Below, one piece after another: positions 48,829 to 58,205 of a stretch of DNA of 64,000 bases. The position numbers were made by a program, and so were the translations under genes. The stretch is from Pseudomonas sp. UFMG81. GTDB taxonomy: Bacteria > Pseudomonadota > Gammaproteobacteria > Pseudomonadales > Pseudomonadaceae. Within the stretch, counting starts at the first letter, position 1. Each line of letters starts with the position of its first letter. Where the stretch lies: positions 1 to 64,000 of the forward strand of contig NZ_JACAFQ010000009.1 in the NCBI RefSeq assembly GCF_015354575.1. Direction: 5' to 3'. The notes beneath the pieces were generated by a model. The model was given only the letters and a program-made list of their open reading frames with translations. It made no database searches and had not been told where the DNA came from.

Positions 48829-49944
48829 TCAGTTGCCCAGCAGGTAACCGCTGCGGCACACCTGTTCCCCAGCGACATGGGCGACCACCATGCCGGCGGT
48901 GGCCATGCGCCGCACGCTGCGGGCGTACATCAGCCCGGCCTGGGTATTGCGCAGTGGCGTCACCCGGTCGCTGAGCGGGTCGATCACCTCGGCAATCAAC
49001 TGGCCGGCTTCCAGGTATTGCCCTGGCTTGGCATGGAACACCAGCAGGCCGCCCAACGGTGCGGTCACCGGCTCCACCGCCGCCAGCGGCGTGGCCGGCT
49101 GGCGCAGCGCCGGCAGTGGCGCGGGCTGGCCTTCGATGACGCCGGCATGGATGAGGAAATCGAGGATCGCCTGGCAGTCCTGGGTCGCCAGGGCGTGGCT
49201 CACGTCAGCCTGCCCACGCAGCTCGATGGTTACCGAGAAGCTGCCCTGGGGGATCGGGAAGCGCTTGCCGAAGCGTTGCTGCAACTGCCACCAGACCAGG
49301 CTGAAACACTCGTCGAACGACTGCCCGCCGGAGTCGGTGGCCAGCAGGCTGGCCTGTACGCCCAGGTAGCGGGCCAGCGGCTCGACCTGGGGCCAGGCCT
49401 CGGGGGTGGTGTACAGGTGTTCAACGGCTTCGAAATCACAGTGCAGGTCGAGCACCATGTCGGCATCGCAGGCCAGGCGTTGCAGGGCCAGGCGTTGGGA
49501 TTGCAGGGGCGTGCGCGCGGGGTGGGCGTCCAGGCCGCGGCGCAGGTACTCGCGGATCAGCGCCAGGTTGTGCGCCGGGTCCTGGGTGAGATGGGCCTCG
49601 ATCTGGTCGCCGATGCTGTCCGACAGGTCGACGAAGTTGCGGTTGAAGTTCTCCCCGCTCTGCAACTCGAAGCGGCCCAGCGGCGCATCCAGCAGCACCT
49701 GTTCCAGCCCCACGGGGTTGGCCACCGGCACCAGAATGATCTCGCGCTTCAGGCGGCCCTGCTGTTCCAGCTCGCCCAGGCGCTGCTTGAGGTGCCAGGC
49801 CACCAGCATGCCCGGCAGTTCGTCGGCGTGCAGCGAGGCCTGGATGTACACCTTGCCGCCACCGCGCGGGCCAAAGTGGAAGCTGTGCAACTGGCGGGCG
49901 ATGCCCGGGACGGGGGACAGCAGGTCGTGGGTCGAATGGTGCAT
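48829..49944 (-). CDS. Succinylglutamate desuccinylase/aspartoacylase family protein
   Basis: A 371-residue zinc-dependent M14-type deacylase. Zinc ligands: His39 and Glu42 (SLHADELPG) and the histidine in DLHCDFEA; a catalytic glutamate is in FSVTIELRGQ. A C-terminal beta-sandwich follows. The substrate is probably an N-acyl amino acid or a peptide-like amide; it is not AstE judging by context. ATG 49944 has AGGA upstream. It splits the ligase-associated repair cluster, with 63 and 89 base gaps either side. Confidence 0.85.
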   Translation of the reverse strand: MHHSTHDLLSPVPGIARQLHSFHFGPRGGGKVYIQASLHADELPGMLVAWHLKQRLGELEQQGRLKREIILVPVANPVGLEQVLLDAPLGRFELQSGENFNRNFVDLSDSIGDQIEAHLTQDPAHNLALIREYLRRGLDAHPARTPLQSQRLALQRLACDADMVLDLHCDFEAVEHLYTTPEAWPQVEPLARYLGVQASLLATDSGGQSFDECFSLVWWQLQQRFGKRFPIPQGSFSVTIELRGQADVSHALATQDCQAILDFLIHAGVIEGQPAPLPALRQPATPLAAVEPVTAPLGGLLVFHAKPGQYLEAGQLIAEVIDPLSDRVTPLRNTQAGLMYARSVRRMATAGMVVAHVAGEQVCRSGYLLGN

Positions 49945-50033
49945 GGGGGTCCTGATGGCGAAACGGTCTGCGAAAGGGGCCGGGATCAAGGATAGAAGCA
50001 CAACTTCGGCTGGGGTGCATCCTTCATGGGGGC

Positions 50034-51686
50034 TTACCCGAGCAAGGCTTGCAGCGTGGTCAGGTCGTCGGCCTGCTCCACGGGCTTGTCGTGGCGCCAG
50101 CGCAGCATGCGTGGAAAACGCACGGCAATGCCGCTCTTGTGGCGTTTGGACAGCGCGATGCCCTCGAAACCCAGCTCGAACACCAGCGTGGGCTCGACAC
50201 TACGCACCGGGCCGAAGGTACCCACCGTGGTCTTGCGGATGATCGCATCGACCCGGCGCATTTCTTCGTCGCTGAGCCCGGAGTAGGCCTTGGCGAAAGG
50301 CACCAAGGCGCGATCGGGCGTGCCGGCCGGGGCATCCCACACGGCGAAGGTGTAGTCACTGTACAGGCTGGCGCGACGGCCGTGGCCGCGCTGGGCGTAG
50401 ATGAGCACGGCGTCGACGCTGAACGGGTCGATCTTCCATTTCCACCACAGGCCCATATCCTTGGTCCGCCCCACCCCGTAAAGGGCGTCGCGCTGTTTGA
50501 GCATCAGCCCCTCCACCCCCAGGCTGCGCGATGCTTCGCGCAGGCGGCCCAGCGCGGCCCAGTCGTCGCCGGCCAGCAAGGGCGAGAGCAGCAGCGGCGC
50601 CAGTGGGTACTGGCGCACCAGCTCCTCCAACTGCCGACGGCGCTCATGTTGCGGGCGGCTGCGAAAGTCTTCGCCTTGCCACTCCAGCAAGTCGTAGGCC
50701 TGCAACACCACCGGGACCTCGGCCAGCAGCTTCTTGCCCAGGGTCTTGCGGCCCAGGCGCTGCTGCAACAGGGCGAAGGGCTGCACGGCGATACCGGCGG
50801 TGCCGGGCTTCCAGGCCAGGATCTCGCCATCGATGACCACGCCGTCCGGCAGGCTCTCGCCCAGCGCCTGCAACTCGGGGAAGCGGTCGCTGACCAGCTC
50901 CTCGCCCCGCGACCAGATCCACAGCTGGCCATCGCGCTTGACCACTTGCGCGCGAATCCCGTCCCACTTCCATTCCACCTGCCAGGCGGCTGGCGAGCCG
51001 AGCAGGGCGTCGAACTGCTCAAGCGGCGCTTGCAGGGCATGGGCGAGAAAGAACGGATAGGGCTGGCCGCCGCGCTGGATGTGCTCGTCCTCCGATGCGG
51101 CGGCGATCAGCCTGAGGTAGCTGGCGGCGCTCGGGCGATGGCTCAGGTCGGTATAGCCCACCAGGCGCTGGGCCACGCGCTTGGCGTCGAGCCCGGCCAA
51201 CTGCGCCAGGGCCCGGGTGACCAGCAGTTTCGACACGCCCACGCGAAAACTGCCGGTGAGCAGTTTCAGGCACAGCATCAGGCTTGGCCGATCCAGGCGC
51301 GCCCACAGCTGCGGCAGGCGCTCGCGCACGGTCTCCTGCGGGAGCCCACGCAACGGCAGCAGGTGTCGCTCCACCCAGGTGGCCAGCCCCTCGTCACTGC
51401 CATTGGGCTGCTCGGGCAGCAGCAACGACACGGTTTCGGCCAGGTCGCCCACGGCCTGGTAGCTTTCCTCGAACAGCCACGCGGGCAGGCCAGCCTGTTG
51501 CGTGGCCAGCTCACGCAGCAGGCGGTTGGGGACCAGTTGGCGCGGGCGGCCACCGGCGAGAAAGTACACCGCCCAGGCGGCATCGTCGGGTGGCGCGTTG
51601 GCGAAGTACTCGCGCAGGGCCTGCAACTTGGCGTTGCTGGAGGTGGTGGCGTCCAGGCGCAGATAGAGTTCGGCAAACGCCTTCAT
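50034..51686 (-). CDS. Ligase-associated ATP-dependent DNA ligase
   Basis: A 550-residue ATP-dependent ligase with the adenylation lysine Lys240 in EWKWDGIRAQ, motifs VVIDGEILAW and EGLMLKQRDALY, KWKIDPFSVDAVLIYAQ, and an N-terminal DNA-binding domain. It belongs to the lig subgroup linked to the exonuclease gene, which it overlaps by four bases. These ligases are additional to the NAD-dependent LigA. Confidence 0.93.
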   Translation of the reverse strand: MKAFAELYLRLDATTSSNAKLQALREYFANAPPDDAAWAVYFLAGGRPRQLVPNRLLRELATQQAGLPAWLFEESYQAVGDLAETVSLLLPEQPNGSDEGLATWVERHLLPLRGLPQETVRERLPQLWARLDRPSLMLCLKLLTGSFRVGVSKLLVTRALAQLAGLDAKRVAQRLVGYTDLSHRPSAASYLRLIAAASEDEHIQRGGQPYPFFLAHALQAPLEQFDALLGSPAAWQVEWKWDGIRAQVVKRDGQLWIWSRGEELVSDRFPELQALGESLPDGVVIDGEILAWKPGTAGIAVQPFALLQQRLGRKTLGKKLLAEVPVVLQAYDLLEWQGEDFRSRPQHERRRQLEELVRQYPLAPLLLSPLLAGDDWAALGRLREASRSLGVEGLMLKQRDALYGVGRTKDMGLWWKWKIDPFSVDAVLIYAQRGHGRRASLYSDYTFAVWDAPAGTPDRALVPFAKAYSGLSDEEMRRVDAIIRKTTVGTFGPVRSVEPTLVFELGFEGIALSKRHKSGIAVRFPRMLRWRHDKPVEQADDLTTLQALLG

Positions 51687-52693
51687 GCCTCGCGCACCGT
51701 CGTATCGTCCTCTTCGCCGTATTCGGTGGCGAATGCCCGCGCGTCCAGGCCCTGCTCGCTGAGATAGCGCACCAGCACCTGCACCGAACCGTGAGTGACC
51801 ATCACCCGTTCGGCCCCGGTCTGCGCGATGGCCCACAGCAGGCCCGGCCAGTCGGCGTGGTCGGACAGCACGAAGCCGCGGTCGACTCCCCGCCGCCGCC
51901 GGGTGCCGCGCAAGCGCATCCAGCCACTGGCGAACCCATCGCTGTAGTCGCCGAAGCGCTTCATCCAGCTGCTGCCGCCCGCTGATGGCGGCGCCAGCAC
52001 CAGGGCCTGGCGCAGCTGTGGGTCGTTGCGCGGCAGGTCGCCTACGTACTGCGTCGGTGGCAGCTGCACCCCCGCTTCGCGGTACACCCGGTTCAGTGGC
52101 TCGACCGCGCCGTGCACCAGCAGCGGCCCGATGCTCGCGTCCAGGCCGTGGAGGATGCGCTGGGCCTTGCCGAAGGCATAGCAGAACAGCACGCTGGCCT
52201 TGCCCTGGTCGCGGTTGGCGCGCCACCAGGCGTCGATGTCGGCGAACACCTCGGCCTGTGTCGGCCAGCGGTAGATCGGCAGGCCGAAGGTCGATTCGCT
52301 GATGAAGGTGTGGCAGCGCACCGGTTCGAACGGTGCGCAGGTGCCGTCGGCCTCGACCTTGTAGTCGCCCGAGGCGACCCACACCTGCCCCTGGTATTCC
52401 AGGCGCACCTGGGCCGAGCCCAGCACATGGCCGGCCGGGTGCAGGCTGAGGGTGACACCGTGATGCAGCAGGCGCTGGCCATAGGGCAGCAATTGCAGGT
52501 CGATGTCCTGGCCCAGGCGGCTGCGCAGCACCCCCGCGCCGGGGGTGGCGGTGAGGTAATGGCGGTTGCCGCGGCGGGCGTGGTCGCCGTGGCCATGGGT
52601 GATCACCGCCCGGTCCACCGGGCGCCAGGGGTCGATGTAGAAATCGCCGGGCGGGCAGTAGAGGCCTTCGGGGCGGGCAATCACGAGGTCCAT
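51683..52693 (-). CDS. Ligase-associated DNA damage response exonuclease
   Basis: A 336-residue metallo-beta-lactamase/beta-CASP nuclease. The HxHxDH motif is THGHGDHARRG; later ligands are in HPAGHVLGSAQ, ASGDYKVE and LSDHADWPG. It is related to the SNM1/Artemis class but is the bacterial group always paired with an ATP-dependent ligase. ATG 52693 begins MDLVIARPEGLYCPPGDF; a longer start is unsupported. First gene of the unit. Confidence 0.92.
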   Translation of the reverse strand: MDLVIARPEGLYCPPGDFYIDPWRPVDRAVITHGHGDHARRGNRHYLTATPGAGVLRSRLGQDIDLQLLPYGQRLLHHGVTLSLHPAGHVLGSAQVRLEYQGQVWVASGDYKVEADGTCAPFEPVRCHTFISESTFGLPIYRWPTQAEVFADIDAWWRANRDQGKASVLFCYAFGKAQRILHGLDASIGPLLVHGAVEPLNRVYREAGVQLPPTQYVGDLPRNDPQLRQALVLAPPSAGGSSWMKRFGDYSDGFASGWMRLRGTRRRRGVDRGFVLSDHADWPGLLWAIAQTGAERVMVTHGSVQVLVRYLSEQGLDARAFATEYGEEDDTTVREA

Positions 52694-52886
52694 GGCTGGC
52701 GCGTCGGTGGGGGCGTTACAAGGTGGGAGTGGGCGGGGCCCGGGAAAGTTCGCCTGCCTGGGCGTAGCCCTCGTCAACATGACTGGTTGTTGCGGCTGTC
52801 TGATCAGGCGCTCTTGAAAGTAACTGACGCTGCTGTGCAGTCCATCGCCGGCAAGCCGGCTCCCACCCCAAGGCTTGCGCGCCCTT

Positions 52887-52978
52887 TGTAGGAGCGGCCT
52901 TGTGCCGCGAAAGGGCCGCAAAGCGGCCCCGGCGATCTTGAGGTGTATTCGAGATCCTGGGGGTGCTGCGCCCCCGTT
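52887..52978. repeat. REP element with a second hairpin
   Basis: TGTAGGAGCGGCCTTGTGCC and GGGCCGCAAAGCGGCCC form a REP unit at 52887-52934. A second short palindrome GGGGGTGCTGCGCCCCC lies at about 52960-52976. They fill the gap between the exonuclease gene and the end of the acylase gene. Confidence 0.75.
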
Positions 52979-52980
52979 GC

Positions 52981-55416
52981 TTACTTCCCTGGCACCAGGG
53001 TCAAACGCTGGCTGCCATAAGCCTGGCCAAAGTTTTGCGGTTGCAGTGGCAAACTCATGAAGCGCCCTTTGAACCAGGCCTCCAGCCCGTCGCTGTAGTG
53101 GCGGCTGGCCGGGTTGCCGGACTGGCCGCTGCTGGTCAGCACCTGCAAGGGTTCGGCCTGGCCGAAGTCGACCACCATCCGAGCCGAGGCCGGCAGGCGG
53201 GTGTCGAAGTTGCTGCCCCAGGCATAGGGGGTGAGGGCCAGGGTGCTGAAGTCGCCCCCGGCAGCCTGCGGCGAGCGGCTGATGGTGTCACCCAACCCCT
53301 GGTAGTTCATCGCCGGCCAGCGGTACTGGTGCAGCTTGCCCCACTGCCAGGCACGGCGGTCGGCGCCCAGTTGCGCGGTGCCGGTGTCGATCGCGGCGGC
53401 CAGACTGCGGGCCAGGACGGCGGGCTTGTCTTCTTTTTGCGTGGTGTTGCGGTCATCCCAGAACGGGCTGTCCTCGCGCCCCAGCAGGTGATCGGCCTGG
53501 GCCGAGTACGACAGCTGGGCGTTGCCGACGAAGGCCTGCCAGGCAGGGCCGGATTCCGGGCCCAGCTCGTCGAGGAAGGTCTGGCGGGTGACTTCCTGGA
53601 GGAACAACGCATACAGCGCGGCATCGGCCGACACCGGGCTCATGCGGCCATCGAAGGCCTTGAGCCGGGCCAGCGCTTCGCGCGCCTTGTCGCGCTGGGC
53701 GGCGGGCAGGGCGTCGATGGCCTGCTTGAGCGGCTGGGCCATGCCGGGGGCGTCGAACATCTGCTTGAGTTTGTCGGCCAGCAGCGTCACCTGATCATTC
53801 TGCAGGGCCATCAGGCTGCGGCTGTCGTGGCGGCCGTTACCGGCCAGTTGCGCCAGGCGCTCGGCACGTTCGGGGTAGTACCAGCTGCTCGACAGCTGCA
53901 TGCCGTAGCCCTTGGGCTGGCTGCGCTGGTTGGCGTGGCCGATGAAACCGGCGGCTGGGTCCTGGTCGTAGGGGTGGAGCATGGCGTCGGCATAGCCGTC
54001 CCAGTCGTAGCGCCCGTCCCAGCCTGGGGAAGGCAGCAGGCCCTGGCCATCGCGGCGGTTGGGGTAGCGGCCGCTGACCTGCCAGCCGATGTGCTCGGGT
54101 TCGGCGAACACGAAGTTCAGGGCGGCGGCACCGATTTCGCGGGTGCTGTCGAAGGCGCGCTCGATCGTGCTGGCGCGGGTCAGGTCGAACAATGCGTCGA
54201 GACTGCGATCATCCTTGAGCTGCGGCAGGTGCAGGGCCAGGGCGAGGCTGCCGTGGCCCGGCAGCAGGGTGCCGTGGCGGGTGTCGTACATCACTTCGCG
54301 CTGCGGGCGTTGGCCGCGCACCAGGAAGGTCTCGTTGCGCGCCCGGGCCTGCTGCCACTTGCCGTCGGCCAGGTAGCTCAGCTGATTACCTTGACGGCGC
54401 ACCTGTTCGAGGAACAGGTCCTGGTTGTCGGCCATTACCGCGCTGGCGCTCCAGGCCACCTTGCCGTTGTAGCCGGCCAGCACGATCGGCAGGCCCGGCA
54501 GCGACAGGCCGGCCACCCGGTATTTGCCGGTGTGGATCTGCACCGGGCTCAGCGCCCAGATGGCCCGGCTGTCGCTGGCCAGCAGGCTCTTGCCGCTGCG
54601 GCTGCGCAGGGGGCCGAGGGCCAGGTTGGCCGAGCCCGGGCTGCCCAGCAGGCCGAGGTCGGCCAGTTGTTGCCCGGCGGCGGCCAGCGCGGCCAGGCCC
54701 GGCAGCTGGCTGGCCAGGTTCAGGCCCTTGAGTTTGTCGACTTCGCTGTCGGCCAGTGGCTCGTCAGGCGCGCCTGGGAGCAGCCAGGCGAGCTTGTCGG
54801 TGCCGACCTTCTGCGCCAGGGTCAGGGCCGACAGTTCCTCTTGCAGGTTCACCGACTGGCTGAAGGCGTAGAGGCTGAAGATCAGCGCCGAGTCCTCGGG
54901 CTTCCAGTACTCCGGGCGATAGCCGCTGCGGGCCAGCTCCGCCGGCAGCTTGTCGCGGTAGCGGAACAGGTAGGCGTTGACGCCGCGGGCGTAGACCTCG
55001 AAGAAGCGCTTGAGCCGTGGCGAGGCGTCGGCGTAGAGCTGGCCGGCGTTCTGCTTGAGGTTGGCAGCGCGCATCAGCCGGTCGATCTCCAGCGCCTCGG
55101 GCCCGGCCAGTTCGGCCAGCCGGCCCTGGGCCAGCAGGCGCATGGTGACCATCTGCCCGATGCGGTCACCGGCGTGCACGTAGCCCAGGCTGAACAGCGC
55201 GTCATGGAAGCTGCTGCTTTCGATCAGCGGCGCGCCCATGGCGTTGCGCCGTACCGAGACGTTCTGCGCCAGGCCCTTGAGCGGTTGCACCCCGGTGGTC
55301 GGTGGCACGCTGTCCTGGTAGCCGCCCATCTGGCAGCCAGCCAGTGCGAGCATGCCGAGCAACGCGGCGGCACCGCCGAAGCGGAGGCGGAAGGGAGGAA
55401 GGACGGGGGCGGCCAT
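52981..55416 (-). CDS. QuiP-like penicillin acylase family lipoprotein
   Basis: An 811-residue Ntn-hydrolase precursor. It has a lipoprotein signal (LALAGC, Cys28) and an alpha-chain region very like QuiP ([20 protein letters not shown]). The predicted autocleavage point is before Ser262 ([11 protein letters not shown]). QuiP hydrolyses long-chain acyl-homoserine lactones. Two departures stand out: the usual SNNW after the nucleophile is SANL, and the NDxHL segment with the catalytic-site histidine reads [12 protein letters not shown]. Activity is therefore uncertain. The protein should act in the periplasm. It is a single gene. Confidence 0.85.
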   Translation of the reverse strand: MAAPVLPPFRLRFGGAAALLGMLALAGCQMGGYQDSVPPTTGVQPLKGLAQNVSVRRNAMGAPLIESSSFHDALFSLGYVHAGDRIGQMVTMRLLAQGRLAELAGPEALEIDRLMRAANLKQNAGQLYADASPRLKRFFEVYARGVNAYLFRYRDKLPAELARSGYRPEYWKPEDSALIFSLYAFSQSVNLQEELSALTLAQKVGTDKLAWLLPGAPDEPLADSEVDKLKGLNLASQLPGLAALAAAGQQLADLGLLGSPGSANLALGPLRSRSGKSLLASDSRAIWALSPVQIHTGKYRVAGLSLPGLPIVLAGYNGKVAWSASAVMADNQDLFLEQVRRQGNQLSYLADGKWQQARARNETFLVRGQRPQREVMYDTRHGTLLPGHGSLALALHLPQLKDDRSLDALFDLTRASTIERAFDSTREIGAAALNFVFAEPEHIGWQVSGRYPNRRDGQGLLPSPGWDGRYDWDGYADAMLHPYDQDPAAGFIGHANQRSQPKGYGMQLSSSWYYPERAERLAQLAGNGRHDSRSLMALQNDQVTLLADKLKQMFDAPGMAQPLKQAIDALPAAQRDKAREALARLKAFDGRMSPVSADAALYALFLQEVTRQTFLDELGPESGPAWQAFVGNAQLSYSAQADHLLGREDSPFWDDRNTTQKEDKPAVLARSLAAAIDTGTAQLGADRRAWQWGKLHQYRWPAMNYQGLGDTISRSPQAAGGDFSTLALTPYAWGSNFDTRLPASARMVVDFGQAEPLQVLTSSGQSGNPASRHYSDGLEAWFKGRFMSLPLQPQNFGQAYGSQRLTLVPGK

Positions 55417-55523
55417 GGCTAGGCTCCTGCAGGGCGTGGCGGGGGTTGGAAAGGCGCTAAGGTAGTGAGCGCGCAGTCGCCGTGCAAGGTGCCGGGGAGG
55501 TTTATTTACCAGTGGTCATTGAT

Positions 55524-55578
55524 TGCGGGGCAAGCCCGCTCCCACACCCGTCGCCGTGGGAGCGGGCTTGCCCCGCGA
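55524..55578. repeat. Inverted REP pair
   Basis: TGCGGGGCAAGCCCGCTCCC faces GGGAGCGGGCTTGCCCCGCG in the gap between the acylase gene and a small SEC-C gene. Confidence 0.85.
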
Positions 55579-55601
55579 TGCGTTGTTTGCTGCAGCGCGG
55601 A

Positions 55602-55805
55602 TCAGGCGCCGTGGCACTTCTTGAATTTCTTTTCGCTGCCGCACGGGCACGGGTCGTTGCGGCCAACGTCCTTCAGGGCGTTGCGCACCGGTTCCTGGTG
55701 GCCGTGGTTGCAATGCGGGCCGTGCACATGGCCGTGGTCGTGATCGTGGTGATGGTCGTGACCGTGGTTGCAGTCGGGGCCATGGACATGGGGTTGCTGG
55801 GTCAT
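55602..55805 (-). CDS. Small His-rich SEC-C metal-binding protein
   Basis: A 67-residue protein. Residues 6-36 are almost entirely His, Gly and Asp with two HGP-x-CNH-G units ([13 protein letters not shown] and HGPHCNHGH), and the C-terminus is a SEC-C motif ([18 protein letters not shown]). SEC-C is the zinc-binding tail known from SecA. The His-rich arm suggests binding of nickel, zinc or copper. Two neighbouring genes also relate to SEC-C (YchJ-like). Function unknown. Confidence 0.85.
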   Translation of the reverse strand: MTQQPHVHGPDCNHGHDHHHDHDHGHVHGPHCNHGHQEPVRNALKDVGRNDPCPCGSEKKFKKCHGA

Positions 55806-55812
55806 TGCGGGG

Positions 55813-56289
55813 TTACTCCGGTAGAAAATCGCCGGGCATTATCTCACCACTGCGCGACAAGTGCAGGTCCCGGGGGATGATCAGCCCGGTGGCGAGGTCG
55901 CCCTGTAGTCGGTAGGGCAATGGTTGCTTGCTCTTGAGCAGCTTCGCCAGTGGCTTGAGGTGCTGCCAGAGGTTGGTCCGCGCGGTGATCTTGAAGGTGC
56001 GGCGGGCATGGCCGCCGACGCTGCGCCAGAGGCTGACGTCATCTTCGGCCAACACGATGTCGCCCAGGCGCACCACATAGTGCAGGTGGCGGATGAACAG
56101 GCGGCTGTCGTTGGGGTTGTCGATGCGCAGGTGCAGCACGAACTCCTGCTGGTGCAGGCGCATGCTGACCTTTTCCACCTCCACCAGGTGTACCTCGGGT
56201 TCGCGCCACCCATCGTCACCCCAGCTGGCGCAGCCCGCCAACGCCCCCAGCAGCAGGCCGAGCGACAGCAGGCGGGCGAGGGTGCGCAT
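55813..56289 (-). CDS. LEA type 2 family lipoprotein
   Basis: A 158-residue protein with a lipoprotein signal (LLLGALAGC, Cys20) and a LEA14-type beta-sandwich domain ([20 protein letters not shown]). Proteins of this kind sit in the outer membrane or periplasm and are linked to stress tolerance, but the bacterial role is unclear. It is separated from YchJ-like by two bases and from the SEC-C gene by seven, so the three form one unit. Confidence 0.88.
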   Translation of the reverse strand: MRTLARLLSLGLLLGALAGCASWGDDGWREPEVHLVEVEKVSMRLHQQEFVLHLRIDNPNDSRLFIRHLHYVVRLGDIVLAEDDVSLWRSVGGHARRTFKITARTNLWQHLKPLAKLLKSKQPLPYRLQGDLATGLIIPRDLHLSRSGEIMPGDFLPE

Positions 56290-56291
56290 GG

Positions 56292-56768
56292 TCAGCTACC
56301 GAAATAACTGGCGCAGCATTTCTTGAACTTCTGCCCGCTGGCGCAAGGGCAGGGGTCGTTGCGCCCAGCGTCGAGCGGCACGGTAGGGTCGATGAAATAC
56401 CAGCGCCCGGCATGCTGGACGAAGGCCGAGCGCTCGCGGTGCTGGTGATCACCCTCCAGGTCGTGCCAGCGGGCGGTGAAGGTGACGAAGGCATGCTCGG
56501 GTTGCCCGCCCAGTACCTCGGCGCTTTCCACCTCCAGCCCCAGCCAGGTGCTCTGCGCGCTCCAGGCGGCCATGCCGGCGCGGTCCAGGCCCGCCTGCTG
56601 GGCCGGCAGGGTGGTGGTCACCAGGTAGTCCAGCAGGCCGAGCACGTAGGCGCTGTAGCGCGAGCGCATCAGCGTCTGTGCATCCGGCGCCGGGGTGCCG
56701 GCGTGATAGTGCCCGCAGCAGGCGTCGAGCAGGTTGCCACTGCCGCAGGGGCAGACCGAGACACTCAT
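56292..56768 (-). CDS. YchJ family protein with two SEC-C motifs
   Basis: A 158-residue YchJ-type protein with SEC-C-like cysteine motifs at both ends ([17 protein letters not shown] and [17 protein letters not shown]) around an NTF2-like centre ([18 protein letters not shown]). Zinc binding is expected at both ends. Function is not established. ATG 56768 follows a short gap to the DUF6231 gene. It is part of a four-gene unit. Confidence 0.92.
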   Translation of the reverse strand: MSVSVCPCGSGNLLDACCGHYHAGTPAPDAQTLMRSRYSAYVLGLLDYLVTTTLPAQQAGLDRAGMAAWSAQSTWLGLEVESAEVLGGQPEHAFVTFTARWHDLEGDHQHRERSAFVQHAGRWYFIDPTVPLDAGRNDPCPCASGQKFKKCCASYFGS

Positions 56769-56772
56769 GGGA

Positions 56773-57267
56773 TCACCACCAGTACTTGCCGAAGTTTTCA
56801 GGGTTGGCCCAGAACCTGGCGTTGAGCCAGTCCGGGACTTGCTTGTAGTCATGCAGATCATAGGTGAACAGGCTCAGTACCTGCCCGTCGCGCTGGAATT
56901 TCTCGCTGGCCGACAGGGCCAGGGCGAAGAAGTCGGTGTCTTGCCAGCCGCAGGCGGCCAAGTCCGCCAGCACGGCAACCCGGCTGGCGTTGAGGTTACG
57001 GATGCCACCCAGCAGCTCCAGGCCGCCACGCTTGGGCAGGTGCTCCAGGCAGTCCACCAGCACGGCCAGGTCGAAGCGTCGGGCAGCCAGTTCAGCAGGC
57101 AGCGGCCCGGGTGCGGCCACTTCGATGCAGGTGTCGGGGTGGGCGGCGGCGAAGGCGTCCAGCGCCGGGAAGCGTGCACCCACCAGCAGCAGGTTGCGGG
57201 GCGTGAAACGCTCGAGCAGCGCGGCCAGTGCCTGTTGCGGTGTGCGTTGGGAGAAAACGTCGGTCAT
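56773..57267 (-). CDS. DUF6231 family protein (methyltransferase-like)
   Basis: A 164-residue protein with a Rossmann-like pattern ([38 protein letters not shown]) reminiscent of class I methyltransferases but without a clear SAM motif. I match it to the Pseudomonas family DUF6231. I chose ATG 57267 because GAGG is seven bases upstream, whereas the ATG at 57273 is too close to it. It is the first gene of the unit leading to the YchJ, LEA and SEC-C genes. Confidence 0.75.
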   Translation of the reverse strand: MTDVFSQRTPQQALAALLERFTPRNLLLVGARFPALDAFAAAHPDTCIEVAAPGPLPAELAARRFDLAVLVDCLEHLPKRGGLELLGGIRNLNASRVAVLADLAACGWQDTDFFALALSASEKFQRDGQVLSLFTYDLHDYKQVPDWLNARFWANPENFGKYWW

Positions 57268-57427
57268 TGCCATTCCTCGTTCGGATCGCTCAAGACTAGC
57301 GGCCCCAGCCCGCCTGGCATAGAGGCAAGGCGCCGCGTCGTGGCTTATTGCTGGCAGAGCGGGAAACGGCGGTCTTTACTCCCAGAGCGTCGGTTTTGCA
57401 CCGATCCCCCTAGGAGAAGCTACGAAA

Positions 57428-58117
57428 ATGAGCATAGTACGCACAGCGTTACCCCTGGTTCTGCTCACCAGTGTGTTGACTGGTTGTGCAGGTTTGCAAA
57501 AAACCGACTGGCCGAAGTGCGCAGCCGTCGGCGGCGTGGGCGGCGCGGCCCTGGGCGCCATCGAAAGTTCCAGCTGGGCTGGCTGGGGGGCCTTGCTCGG
57601 TGGCGGCCTGGCCGCTGGCTACTGCTGGGCCCACGGTGATGGCGACGAGGACGGCGATGGCGTGCCGGACAGCCGCGACAAGTGCCCAGGCACCCCGCGC
57701 GGCGTGCAGGTCGATGCCGACGGTTGCCCACCACCGGCGCCGGTGGTCGAGGAAGTGGTGGTGCAGAAGGAAGAAGTCATCGTCATCCGCGACGTGCGCT
57801 TCGAGTTCGACTCGGCGCGCCTGACCGCCGGTGACAAGGAACGCCTCAACACCATCGCCACGCGCCTCAAGCAGGAAGCCCCGAGCGCCCGCCTGAGCGT
57901 CACTGGCCACACCGACAGCGTCGGCTCCGACAGCTACAACCAGAAGCTCTCCGAGCGCCGTGCCCACTCGGTGACCGAGTACCTGATCGAAGGCGGCGTG
58001 CCGCGTAGCAGCTTCGTTTCGGTGGTCGGTGCCGGCGAAACCCAGCCGGTGGCTGACAACGCCACGGCCGACGGGCGTGCCATGAACCGTCGCACCGAGA
58101 TCAAGATCCAGCGCTGA
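57428..58117 (+). CDS. OmpA-family lipoprotein 1
   Basis: A 229-residue lipoprotein (VLTGC, Cys20). It has a glycine-rich segment that may span a membrane (GGVGGAALGAIESSSWAGWG), a calcium-binding thrombospondin-type-3-like motif (DGDEDGDGVPDSRDKCPGTP) and a C-terminal OmpA peptidoglycan-binding domain (GHTDSVGSDSYNQKLSERRA). It should link the outer membrane to the cell wall. It is followed 88 bases later by a paralogue, evidence of tandem duplication. Confidence 0.9.
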   Translation: MSIVRTALPLVLLTSVLTGCAGLQKTDWPKCAAVGGVGGAALGAIESSSWAGWGALLGGGLAAGYCWAHGDGDEDGDGVPDSRDKCPGTPRGVQVDADGCPPPAPVVEEVVVQKEEVIVIRDVRFEFDSARLTAGDKERLNTIATRLKQEAPSARLSVTGHTDSVGSDSYNQKLSERRAHSVTEYLIEGGVPRSSFVSVVGAGETQPVADNATADGRAMNRRTEIKIQR

Positions 58118-58205
58118 CGGCCCTGCGCCCGCGCCTTGAGAAGTGGCGCGGGCGCGTCTTTACTCCTGTGGGCCGGTAGCGGCCGGCGACACAGGAGCAT
58201 TCAGC

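Noticed and set aside
52963..55422. An 819-codon frame antisense to the QuiP-like acylase gene.
   Set aside because: Long opposite-strand frames are common in high-GC genes. This one lacks any recognisable domain, has no ribosome binding site at its start, and the other strand has clear family motifs.
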